Notes: generated by a model from the sequence alone, not told the origin. A DNA stretch of 17,256 nt from Acidobacteriota bacterium (GCA_024653875.1 JANLHE010000367.1:1-17256), one strand, 5' to 3'. Positions 7,081-14,838 are shown, counted from the first letter of the stretch. Made by a program: numbers and translations.

Positions 7081-8103
7081 CTATCGAACCACGAGCGGAC
7101 TGAGCGTCACCTTCCACTCCACCGGGAGCGTCTCGGGCCGGTGGCAGACCGTGTCATCGCAGGCCTGATACTCAAGCTCGCCCCTGATCGTCAGGACGTC
7201 GCCCTTCGCCGCGCGGGCACGCATGTCCGGCGTCAGCGCCAGCGTCACGTCCTGCGTGATCGTGAACGGCGTCGAGTACACCTGCACCGTTTCGTTGAGC
7301 GGCACGAAGACAAACGGCGCCGGGGCCGGGTATTTCGCGGGATGGGCCTTGAACGCGGGATCCGCTGTCACCGCGAGGTTGACCGGGATGTAGCCCTTCT
7401 GGCCGGGCGCGTAGACGTGGTTCTTCGGGTCCGGCGTGATTTGGACGCTCAGGGTGATGCGGTGCCCCAGCGCCGCCACGGCGTCACTGGCTTTGACGGC
7501 CAACGTCGCGTGCGCGCCCCGGATCGCGGTGGTCTGTCCGGGCGAGGTCCCGGACAACTGATTCAGGATGCTGGTCGCGCTGCGACGCTCCTGGTACGGC
7601 TGTTCGAACGCGCGGGACACGATGGTGCCGGCGCGGTCGATGATGAAGGTGCCCGGGTGCGGAATCCCGGCGGTGCGTCCCGTGGCTTCCGTGTTGAGGA
7701 TGCCCCAGGCCGTAATCGTCTTCGACCCGGCGTCCGACAGCAGCGGGAACGTGATGCCGTGCCGTGAGGCAAAACCCTTCAGCGTCTCGAGGCTGTCGTA
7801 GCTGATCGCGACCAGTCCGTATCCGTCGCGCTTCACATCGTTCAGGTGGCGTTGCAGCTCGACCAGCTGCGTGCGGCAGTACGGTCACCAGTCGGCCGAG
7901 CGGAAGAACACCAGCATGGTGCCCTTCGGCCCGGCGGCCGAGGCGAGGTTGTAGGTCTTGCCGTCATGGCCGGGCAGGCTGAAGTCCAGCGCCTTCTGCC
8001 CCGCCTGGGGGCCAAGCGTGTTGACGTCCACCTGCTGGGTGGAGGCGCCCGCCGCGGACACCACCGCGCACATCGCGAACACGAGTAAGAGTCGCTTCAT
8101 CAT
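7081..8103 (-). CDS. Periplasmic selenoprotein: redoxin (U-P-Y-C) fused to a DsbD-alpha-like domain; UGA at 7885-7887 read as selenocysteine
   Basis: Conventional reading splits this into two ORFs, 8103-7885 and 7884-7081, in the same frame and joined by one UGA. Read through as selenocysteine it gives 340 residues. A Sec signal peptide (MKRLLLVFAMCAVVSAAGA) precedes an AhpC/TlpA-type redoxin domain (about 25-185). It contains FSLPGHDGKTYNLAS, then FFRSADW-U73-P-Y-C76, and later HPGTFIIDRAGTIV (149-162). The linker leads to a DsbD-alpha/DsbC-corrector-like domain (about 195-335) with Cys315 and Cys320 in YQACDDTVCHRPETLP. U73 stands exactly where related redoxins have the first (peroxidatic) Cys. 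A SECIS-like hairpin starts 14 nt after the UGA. There are no other lesions. The role is presumably peroxide or disulfide reduction in the periplasm. It starts 12 nt after the AhpD-like stop; ATG 8103, ATG 8100 and GTG 8109 are all possible. The alternative is a recent nonsense mutation. Confidence 0.87.
7854..7870 (-). promoter_or_regulatory. SECIS-like hairpin for selenocysteine insertion
   Basis: On the coding (minus) strand the sequence is GCAGCU-GGUCG-AGCUGC, a perfect 6-bp stem with a 5-nt loop. The stem starts 14 nt and the loop 20 nt after the UGA at 7885-7887. Known bacterial SECIS elements have an apical loop with G in the first two positions, roughly 16-37 nt after the UGA. The E. 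coli fdhF element has an apical GGUC, the same four bases as here. SelB should bind this loop. The hairpin is inside the coding sequence and encodes TQLVEL. Confidence 0.8.
7885..7887 (-). other. Recoded UGA codon (selenocysteine 73)
   Basis: TGA on the minus strand sits between TGG (Trp72) and CCG (Pro74), with TGC (Cys76) two codons later, giving U-P-Y-C in place of the C-P-Y-C expected in this redoxin family. It differs from the Cys codon TGC at only one base. Confidence 0.83.
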
Positions 8104-8115
8104 GGTCACTTTAAC

Positions 8116-8637
8116 TTATTTCTCCATCGTTGGCCGGCACGTCCGGGCGAAGTCGGGTTCCAGTTCAAGGCCCGTGGCCATTACGAGCCGATTGGCGAAG
8201 CTGAAATACGCCACCGTGAGAATGGCGTCGAGAATGGCCCGGTCGTCAAGGCCAAGCGCGCGCAGCGTCTCGATGTCCTCCTCGTTCGACCGTTCGGGCT
8301 GTCTCGCCACACGCGCCGCCCACGCCAGCAGGCCCTTCGGCACATCCGACGCGCCACCAAGGGCGGCCAGGGCGGCGCCGTGGTGCGCCTCGCAGTACGC
8401 GCACTGATTCGCCCGCGAGACGGCGACGGCAATCGCCTCCCGCCAGGCGCGCGACAGGGGCGACGGCCGGAACATGATGGCCTTGTAGAGTTCCAGGTGC
8501 GCGGCCAACGCCGGAGGATTGAGGGACTGCACCTGGTGAATGTCCGCCACGCCCCCGCGGGCCTTTCCGATCTGTTCGTACAGCCGCCCCAGGTCGCCCT
8601 GAGCTTCGGCCACCGCAACGGTCCTGATGAATGCCAT
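8116..8637 (-). CDS. AhpD-like / carboxymuconolactone decarboxylase family peroxidase-related protein
   Basis: A 173-residue protein. The ATG at 8637 is chosen because an AGAAGGGA ribosome site lies just upstream and homology-like sequence begins there (MAFIRTVAVAEAQG). The AhpD redox signature is clear: E68 in WREAIAVAVSR, then CAYCEAHH with Cys79, Cys82 and His86 (E-x10-CxxC-x3-H). AhpD proteins use the CxxC pair to reduce peroxides or to recycle a peroxiredoxin such as AhpC. No signal peptide is visible, so the protein should be cytoplasmic, unlike the exported selenoprotein encoded 12 nt downstream. The tight spacing indicates one transcript and a shared role in peroxide or thiol metabolism. 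Cofactor and electron donor cannot be told from sequence. This type is often annotated as peroxidase-related enzyme. Confidence 0.9.
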   Translation of the reverse strand: MAFIRTVAVAEAQGDLGRLYEQIGKARGGVADIHQVQSLNPPALAAHLELYKAIMFRPSPLSRAWREAIAVAVSRANQCAYCEAHHGAALAALGGASDVPKGLLAWAARVARQPERSNEEDIETLRALGLDDRAILDAILTVAYFSFANRLVMATGLELEPDFARTCRPTMEK

Positions 8638-8791
8638 ACATCCCTTCTGGTGAAGCCGGCGACCGGCCGGCGCTGATGATACGGTCTCGGGCGACCGATC
8701 TCCGTTACTCGGAGGGCGGTCCACCCGCCTCTGGCCGGCATGGATACAGGTTGTCGCCGTAACGCTTTAAGAGGCCCGGGGACGGATCCCC
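8638..8791. other. Divergent intergenic region (154 bp)
   Basis: This gap separates the AhpD-like gene (leftward) from the Omp85-like gene (rightward) and must hold both promoters if both units start here. On the minus strand TATCAT is a possible -10 box, but no convincing -35 box is in place. On the plus strand GGATACAGG is a weak -10 candidate. I see no known operator, riboswitch or ncRNA. Confidence 0.4.
8641..8648 (-). promoter_or_regulatory. Ribosome binding site of the AhpD-like gene
   Basis: The minus strand reads AGAAGGGA followed by TGT and the ATG at 8635-8637. It is a strong purine-rich site and decides the start against longer in-frame extensions that would reach 8724. Confidence 0.65.
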
Positions 8792-10078
8792 ATGCCCATG
8801 CCGCGCGTCCACGCGCAGACTGCCATCGGCCTCTGTTTGCTCCTGGTTGGCTCGCCGTTGTGCGCGGCCGCCGCACAGCGGACACGTGAGTCCCTGGCCA
8901 CCGCCGAGCGGACGCGAAAGGCCGACACCGCGCGACCGGCCCGGCCCGGAGGACTCGAAAGCTGGCTCTTGATGGCGTTTGGCGACCGCTATGTCGAACG
9001 GGCGCTCTCGCCGCGACGCGGGCTGTTCCTCGGCACGACGCTGCCCGGTCCCAATGGGGGTATCGGCATCGGACCGGCGTGGCGGTTCAGCGATCTCGAT
9101 CGCCGCCGCGTGGCCACGGCCGGCCTCGCCGCCGCCAGTCGCTACCACTGGGCGGCGACGGCCCTGTTCGAAATGCGGAACGTGCTGCCGGCACGCCTGC
9201 CGGACCGGGTCTTTGCCGACCTGTCGCTGGGATTCGGCAAGCGCGAGTTCGATCAGTTCCGGGGCTTGGGCATGGACAGCGCCGACGGCAACCGCGCCGC
9301 ATTCCAGTTGACGCAGTCGTTTGCCCGGGCCCGAGTGGGCTGGCGCGCCCGGCCCTGGTGGCACGTGGGCGCGGAGCTTGGAATCGAGACCGGGTCGGCC
9401 GCCCGAGGTCACGATGACCGGTTGCCGTCGGTACATGACGTGTTCACCACCGCCGAGGTGCCGGGCCTCGCGGGGCGGACCACCCTCACGCGCGCGGCGG
9501 CCTTCCTCGATGTCGACTATCGGGACTCCACGCCTTCCACACGCACGGCCCCGCGGTTGGACCGCCTGCCCGTGGCCGGCGCGTCAAGCGGCGGCCGCTA
9601 CCAGGTCATCTTCGCGGCCTTTCAGGATCGGCGATCGAACAGGTACGGCTTCCGGCAGCTCACGCTGGATTTGCAGCAGCACGTGCCCTTCCTGCATGGG
9701 CATCGCGGCCTCTCGCTGCGCGCGTTGTCCGTGCTGAGCTTCACGAGCGCGGGTCAGCACGTGCCGTTCTACCTCCAGCCCGCGGCCGGCGGCACCCGGG
9801 TCGGACGGGGATTTGACACCTTTCGATTCCGGGACGCCAACCTCCTGGCCCTGCAGGCGGAATATCGGTACCGGATCAATCCGCTCATGAGCGGAGCGGT
9901 GTTCGTGGACGCGGCACAGGTCGCGGGCGGGGTGCGGGCACTTTCATGGTCTGGATTCCGGACGACCTACGGCGTGGGCCTCCGGCTCGGCGACCGCGGC
10001 GGCGCGGCACTACGGTTCGACCTCGCCTTCGGCGCGAATCGGCCCCGCCTGCTGGTGGGGTTCGGCCATGCATTCTAG
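8792..10078 (+). CDS. Omp85/BamA-like outer-membrane beta-barrel protein
   Basis: A 428-residue exported protein. The hydrophobic stretch TAIGLCLLLVGSPLCAAAA (10-28) is a Sec signal. The rest alternates polar and apolar residues as in a barrel, and the chain ends in GHAF, with the terminal Phe typical of Bam substrates. The segment VGRGFDTFRFRDANLLALQAEYRY (337-360) matches the conserved Omp85 VRGF/Y motif and its strand, followed by SGAVFVDAAQV (367-377), also usual in the C-terminal part of the surface antigen (D15) domain. No POTRA repeats are visible in the N-terminal 60 residues, so it resembles the short, barrel-only BamA/TamA relatives. Its stop overlaps the start of the next gene by 11 bp, suggesting joint expression and perhaps a shared envelope function. 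The cargo is unknown. Confidence 0.8.
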   Translation: MPMPRVHAQTAIGLCLLLVGSPLCAAAAQRTRESLATAERTRKADTARPARPGGLESWLLMAFGDRYVERALSPRRGLFLGTTLPGPNGGIGIGPAWRFSDLDRRRVATAGLAAASRYHWAATALFEMRNVLPARLPDRVFADLSLGFGKREFDQFRGLGMDSADGNRAAFQLTQSFARARVGWRARPWWHVGAELGIETGSAARGHDDRLPSVHDVFTTAEVPGLAGRTTLTRAAAFLDVDYRDSTPSTRTAPRLDRLPVAGASSGGRYQVIFAAFQDRRSNRYGFRQLTLDLQQHVPFLHGHRGLSLRALSVLSFTSAGQHVPFYLQPAAGGTRVGRGFDTFRFRDANLLALQAEYRYRINPLMSGAVFVDAAQVAGGVRALSWSGFRTTYGVGLRLGDRGGAALRFDLAFGANRPRLLVGFGHAF

Positions 10079-11777
10079 CCGGGCGCGATGCCTCCTGGCC
10101 CTGGTGGCCCTGGTGGCCCTGGTGGCCATGACCGCAGGATCGGTGGCCGCGTCGGCCAGTGGCCAATCAGGTCCCCGCTTCTATGCCGACGACCCGATCT
10201 GGCGCGACAACGATCGCGTGGTGGACGTCAGGCGGGCGCGCGAGATCAAACTCGACGACTATTACGACTTCATCGAAAACTCGCTCACGCGGCCCGGCGA
10301 CCGATCGAAGATCCGGGCCCTCAATGTCAACACCCTCGACGAAGTCCCAGACTCCTCCTGGTTCACCAACCGCATCGGCCGGCGCGACATGAGCGTGGCC
10401 GAACTGGTGACAGGACCCGATCGCCCTGTCACGTTCAGCGGCGCATGGACGATCGTTCGCGGCAAAAACCGCGGCTTCCAGCCGGGGTTCAGAGCCGTGG
10501 ATCCGGCCGATCCCACGGGCACGGTGTATCAGCTCGAAGTCGACCCGCCGGGCCATCCGGAGATGGCCACGGGCGCCGAGGTGATCGGCACGGCGTTCTA
10601 TCACGCCTTCGGGTACCACACCGTGGACGTGTACCTGACCACGATCGATCCCAACAGGCTCCGAATCGCGCCGGACGCCACGATTCGCGACGCCAACGGC
10701 CGGCGCCCGTTCACGCACGGGGACCTCCAGGAGATCCTCAAGAATGCGGCCCGGCGGTCCGACGGTCGCATTCGCGTCAGCGCCGAGCGCTTTCTGGACG
10801 GCGACGACATGGGACGCTTCGAGTATCACGGAACGCGCGACGACGACCCGAACGACATCTACCCGCACGAACACCGGCGCGAACTCCGGGGCAGCCGCGT
10901 GTTTGCCGCCTGGCTCAACCATGACGATTCCCGCGCGGTGAACACCATGGTCATGCGTCACCGCGACAATGGAAAGCGGTATCTGAAGTACTACATCGTG
11001 GACTTCGGTTCCCTTCTTGGCAGCGCCACCCGGTTCGCCGATGGCCCGCAGTCCGGCCGGGAGCACGCCCTCGCCGTGAAACCGTCCCTGCTCACCTTCC
11101 TGTCGTTCGGACTCTACGTCCGGCCCTGGCTGCGGGCGGCGCCACCCGAAGGCCCTCCCGCCGTCGGCCGCTTCAACGCGGACCGCTTCGATCCCCGCGC
11201 GTGGGTCGCGGAGTATCCCAAAGCGGCCTACGACAACATGCGCGACGACGACGCGTTCTGGGCGGCGCGGATCGTCGCGCGTTTCTCCGACGAGGACATT
11301 CGCGCGATTGTGTCGAAGGCCCGGTACTCGGATCCCGCCGCCACTGATGCACTCACGAACGCGCTCATCCGGCGACGCGATCGCATCAAGGACACCTGGC
11401 TCACCGGCGTGACGCCAATCACCGATGTCCGGCTCGCGCCCGACGGCACTCTGACCTTCGACAATGTCGCCGTGCGCCACGGTGTCGGCAGCGCGGCGTC
11501 CGGCTATGGGCTGACGTGGTCGCGATTCGACAACGCCTCCGGCATTCACGCTCCCTTGGGAGCGGAAGTGATCTCGGAGATCCCGCCGGCGACGGCTCCG
11601 ATTGAATCGTTCGGCGATGCCGATTACGTGTCGGTGTCGATTCGGGTGATCGCGTCCGGGCCCGGGTGGCGGCCGGTCACGGCGTATTTCAGACGGACTC
11701 CGCGGGGGTGGCAAACGGTGGGACTCGATCGGGAATTGCCAGCGTCGCCAGCCGCCGGCGCTGGGACGTCTGATTGA
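10068..11777 (+). CDS. Exported protein of unknown function with kinase-like motifs
   Basis: A 569-residue protein. The N-terminus (CLLALVALVALVAMTAGSVAASASG) is a Sec signal, partly built from a 9-bp tandem repeat. I do not recognise a named family. Several spots resemble a protein-kinase-like fold (HipA/CotH/Fam20 style): a beta-3-like strand TVYQLEVDP (152-160) followed by an alpha-C-like PEMATGAEVIG (164-174), a catalytic-loop-like LNHDDSRAVN (283-292; Asp287 and Asn292 are five apart, as in HRDxxxxN), and VDFGSLLGS (311-319) like a DFG metal-binding motif. The expected beta-3 Lys appears to be Glu156, so activity is uncertain. The C-terminal 110 residues look like a separate beta-rich domain. 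It overlaps the Omp85-like gene at its 5' end and the convergent ppk gene at its 3' end. The kinase idea is an inference. Confidence 0.75.
   Translation: MHSSRARCLLALVALVALVAMTAGSVAASASGQSGPRFYADDPIWRDNDRVVDVRRAREIKLDDYYDFIENSLTRPGDRSKIRALNVNTLDEVPDSSWFTNRIGRRDMSVAELVTGPDRPVTFSGAWTIVRGKNRGFQPGFRAVDPADPTGTVYQLEVDPPGHPEMATGAEVIGTAFYHAFGYHTVDVYLTTIDPNRLRIAPDATIRDANGRRPFTHGDLQEILKNAARRSDGRIRVSAERFLDGDDMGRFEYHGTRDDDPNDIYPHEHRRELRGSRVFAAWLNHDDSRAVNTMVMRHRDNGKRYLKYYIVDFGSLLGSATRFADGPQSGREHALAVKPSLLTFLSFGLYVRPWLRAAPPEGPPAVGRFNADRFDPRAWVAEYPKAAYDNMRDDDAFWAARIVARFSDEDIRAIVSKARYSDPAATDALTNALIRRRDRIKDTWLTGVTPITDVRLAPDGTLTFDNVAVRHGVGSAASGYGLTWSRFDNASGIHAPLGAEVISEIPPATAPIESFGDADYVSVSIRVIASGPGWRPVTAYFRRTPRGWQTVGLDRELPASPAAGAGTSD
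10092..10127 (+). repeat. 9-bp tandem repeat inside a signal peptide
   Basis: Three perfect CTGGTGGCC units (10101-10127) follow one imperfect unit, CTCCTGGCC (10092-10100). They encode the repeated tripeptide Leu-Val-Ala in the hydrophobic core of the exported protein's signal peptide. Gain or loss of a unit would keep the frame but change the core length. Confidence 0.85.
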
Positions 11778-14700
11778 GGTCCGCGGCCGGGTCACGGCGC
11801 CAGCGGCCGTCGGAGCCGAGGCGCCACGCACCGGGCGCGCTCCACTCCAGGTCCAGCGACCGGCGAAGGTGATCCTGCGCGGCGGCGTCGGTCACGGGCG
11901 CCATGACCTCGACACGCCGGCGCAGGTTTCGCTCGCGCCAGTCCGCGGATCCAATGAAATACTCGGGCGCGCCACCACTGGTGAACTCGACGATGCGGGC
12001 GTGTTCCAGGAACTCGCCCAACACGCTGATCACCTGGATGTGCTCGGACCAGCCCTGGAGGCCCGGCCGCAATCTGCAGATGCCGCGCACGCTCAAATGA
12101 ATCGGGACTCCCGCACGGGAGGCGTCGTACAACTGCTGGATCAGCTCCACGTCATCAAGACCATTGAGTTTGGCCCTGAGTCCTGACGGTTTGCCGCGCT
12201 TGGCGTTCGCGATCTCGCGCTGAATACGCGCCAGCAGGCCGGGCAGCATCGAGTTCGGCGAGACCAGGAGGGCCGTGGGTACGGGAGGCGCGGCCAACCC
12301 CGTGAGCGATTCCGTCAGCCGGGCCAGGTCGGATGTGATGGCCTCGTCACGGGTGAAGAGGCCGACATCCGTGTACAACGCCGCCGTCACCGGATTGAGA
12401 TTGCCGCTGCCCACGAACGCGTATCGGCGCAGGCCCGCGGCCTCGCGGCGAAGCACGAGAATGATCTTGGAATGGAGCTTCATCCCCGGCACGCCATAGA
12501 CCACGTGGACGCCAGCGGCACGCAGTTCCCTGGCGGTGTCGATATTGCGCGCCTCGTCGAACCTCGCCTTCAACTCGACGAGCGCGACGACGGTCTTGCC
12601 GGCCGCCCGGGCGCGATGGAGCGCCTCGATGACCGGAGAGTGCGCGTTGGTCCGGTACAACGTCAGCGTGATGGCCTCGACGTCCGGGTCGTCGCTGGAC
12701 TCTCGCAGGAATCGCAACACCGACGCCTCGAACGAGTCATACGGGTAGTGCACCAGCACGTCCCGTGCCGTCAACGTGTCGAACAGTGACGCGTTCGCGT
12801 CGAACGGCGGCCGCGCGGCCACGGGCACGCGGCTCGAGATCCCGGCCGCCACCTCACGCAGCCCTCGCAGCGCCGGCAGGCCATCGAGCGTGCTGACGTC
12901 GGCGTCTTCCAGGTCGCTCACGGTGTCCGGCTGTTCGAACCGGTATTCCTGGATCAATAGGGCCCGCATGTCCGGCGGCATCGCGCCGTCCACCTCCAGA
13001 CGAACGGCAGGCTGGAAGGGGCGCCGATCGACCACGTCGGCCACGTGCTGCAGCGCATCCGTGCTGTCGGCGTCGTCGTATTCGACCTGACCGCTCCGCG
13101 TGACCCTGAACACATGCGCCTGCAGCACGTCAACGCCGGCGAACAGGACCGGCAAATGCGCACACACGACGGACTCCATCGGGAGCCAGATCGGCAGGTC
13201 GTTGACCTTCATGAACCGTGGCAGGGAGGAGGGCAGGCCGATGGTTCCGAAGTGCACGTGGCCCGTGTCTGGATGGCGCAGTTTCACGGCCAGCGCCACC
13301 TCGAGATTGCCGACGTGCGGGAACGGATGATTCGGCGTCAGCGCCAGCGGCACCAGGCGCGGGCGAATCTCTTCATGAAACCGCTTCGATGCCTCGGTCT
13401 GCTGGCCGGGCGTCAGGTCGGACCACCCTCGGACATACAGACCGCGGCCGCCCAGTTCAGGCAGGAGCACGCGCTGGAGCAGGTCGTGCATCGCCCGATG
13501 CTGGCCGTGGGCTCGCAGACGGGCGGCATCCAGCCTGGATGCCGCGGCCGCGCCCTTCTCCAGCGGGCGGGCGTCGAGCGTGTGCACGGTTCGCTTGAGG
13601 GCGGCAATCCGCACCATGACGAACTCGTCGAGGTTGGCGGCCGCAATCGCCAGATAGTTCAGGCGATCCGCCACCGGGAGCCTCCGCTCGTCCGCCAGTT
13701 CGAGCACCCGCGCGTTGAAATCCAGTTGGCTGAGATCGGCATCGAGCAGGTGTCCGCCGTCCCGCCCGAAGTGGGCGGGCAGGGGCAGGACCGGGAACCG
13801 GCCGCGGGATGTCACGCCATGGCTGTGCTCCTTCATCACGTCGGACCGGGACGCGACGTGCAGCACCGAGAGGGCCCGGGTGTCCTTCAACACGGGCGAA
13901 CCCGCCAGCTCGATGGCCTTGGCCAGCGATAGCCACTCCACACCGGGATCCGCCAGGACCTGCTCCGGCAGGTGCCGCGCCATCCACACTTCGATGGGCT
14001 TGCGCCACGGCCGCGCCGGGACCAGGCCCAGGCAGCGCACCTGCGCCTGACTGGTGCCAAACGCCTGATCGAGGGCCTCGCGACAGGCGTCCTCGCCGGC
14101 GCCGGGCACCCAGAACGTCCCAAGGTGATCGTCATGGCGGCGAAGGCCGATCTCGCCATCACGCACGAGTAACACCGCGCATTCACGCGGGGACCGCAGC
14201 GACGACGTCAACGCGGACGTCTCGTCGAGGTCGATCTGTCTTCTCGCCCGCGCGATGACGCTTCCCAATGCGGGCCCAAGTCCGAAACGACGCGCCAGCG
14301 CGTCGGCGACTCGGGCCGCCGACGGCCCGGGCCCGGCCAGGCGCGTGATCCCGATGCTGCGTAACACCGCCTCGTGGCTCGCCGTCACCACCGAGGCGCG
14401 GTCGATGGTCACCCGCGCCGCTGGCGTCGGCCAGCGCCACCAATGCGCCTCGCCCACATGGCGTTCGGTTTGCACCTCGACGACGGGCCGGAGGCGCGAC
14501 GGATCAACGACGGCTTTCAGCAGTGCGGCCGCGCCTGATCCGCCACGGAGCGCCTGGTCAAACCCGTCGACGGTGACATCCAGATCCGCGCGCCGGCCGG
14601 GCGCGCCCCGATCGGACTCCCAGCGCACGGTCAGCACGCTTCGGCCGTCCGTCTGGTGCCGCACGCGACACTCCAGCCCACGACGGAGCAACATCCCCTC

Positions 14701-14838
14701 GGGGGTGTCGTAATACACGTCCCGGAAAAACTCGCGCCGCACCTCGCCGCGCACCAGGCCGAGCGGCAGGCGCGCCGTAATCATCGCTTCCCACGTCGCT
14801 TCGTCCGGAATCTGCAAACGAAAATGCGGCGCGGTCAT
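11689..14838 (-). CDS. ppk: Polyphosphate kinase PPK1 with N-terminal CYTH and Nudix-like domains
   Basis: A 1049-residue protein against about 690 for ordinary PPK1, starting at the ATG that overlaps the metallophosphoesterase stop (ATGA, 14835-14838). A CYTH-like domain occupies about 1-200: YYDTP (42-46), LLRRGLECRVR, LTVRW and RVTIDRASV are recognisable, but the N-terminal ExExK is degenerate (FRLQI, 6-10). A Nudix-like domain spans about 213-330: VLLVRDGEIGLRR, then a shortened box VPGAGED (244-250) and REALDQAFG (253-261), and EWLSLAKAI. It lacks the catalytic EE. The PPK1 core (about 345-1000) keeps the residues matching E. coli Asn45, Arg375, Arg405, His435 and His592: N402 (ANLDEF), R729 (LYRTN), R759 (KARFDEARN), H789 (MKLHSKI) and H946 (FLEHARI). 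It should make polyphosphate from ATP, or the reverse; the added domains may bind or sense polyphosphate (inference). Confidence 0.93.
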   Translation of the reverse strand: MTAPHFRLQIPDEATWEAMITARLPLGLVRGEVRREFFRDVYYDTPEGMLLRRGLECRVRHQTDGRSVLTVRWESDRGAPGRRADLDVTVDGFDQALRGGSGAAALLKAVVDPSRLRPVVEVQTERHVGEAHWWRWPTPAARVTIDRASVVTASHEAVLRSIGITRLAGPGPSAARVADALARRFGLGPALGSVIARARRQIDLDETSALTSSLRSPRECAVLLVRDGEIGLRRHDDHLGTFWVPGAGEDACREALDQAFGTSQAQVRCLGLVPARPWRKPIEVWMARHLPEQVLADPGVEWLSLAKAIELAGSPVLKDTRALSVLHVASRSDVMKEHSHGVTSRGRFPVLPLPAHFGRDGGHLLDADLSQLDFNARVLELADERRLPVADRLNYLAIAAANLDEFVMVRIAALKRTVHTLDARPLEKGAAAASRLDAARLRAHGQHRAMHDLLQRVLLPELGGRGLYVRGWSDLTPGQQTEASKRFHEEIRPRLVPLALTPNHPFPHVGNLEVALAVKLRHPDTGHVHFGTIGLPSSLPRFMKVNDLPIWLPMESVVCAHLPVLFAGVDVLQAHVFRVTRSGQVEYDDADSTDALQHVADVVDRRPFQPAVRLEVDGAMPPDMRALLIQEYRFEQPDTVSDLEDADVSTLDGLPALRGLREVAAGISSRVPVAARPPFDANASLFDTLTARDVLVHYPYDSFEASVLRFLRESSDDPDVEAITLTLYRTNAHSPVIEALHRARAAGKTVVALVELKARFDEARNIDTARELRAAGVHVVYGVPGMKLHSKIILVLRREAAGLRRYAFVGSGNLNPVTAALYTDVGLFTRDEAITSDLARLTESLTGLAAPPVPTALLVSPNSMLPGLLARIQREIANAKRGKPSGLRAKLNGLDDVELIQQLYDASRAGVPIHLSVRGICRLRPGLQGWSEHIQVISVLGEFLEHARIVEFTSGGAPEYFIGSADWRERNLRRRVEVMAPVTDAAAQDHLRRSLDLEWSAPGAWRLGSDGRWRRDPAADLNQTSQRRRLATLAIPDRVPPFATPAESV

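Noticed and set aside
6989..7117. 43-residue N-terminal extension of OtsA starting at GTG 7117
   Set aside because: It lies partly within the end of the redoxin gene and precedes the natural start of the first membrane segment.
7081..7836. Separate gene starting at GTG 7836 (251 codons)
   Set aside because: It would begin inside the redoxin fold, after the active site, without a ribosome site. Reading through the UGA restores the whole domain.
7081..8103. Nonsense-mutated pseudogene
   Set aside because: There is only one stop, at the active-site Cys column and followed by a SECIS-like hairpin; no frameshift or other decay is seen. It cannot be fully excluded without checking for sel genes.
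10167..11831. 554-codon open frame on the minus strand, antisense to the kinase-like gene
   Set aside because: No known motifs and biased composition. The plus-strand gene has a signal peptide and an upstream overlap typical of an operon.
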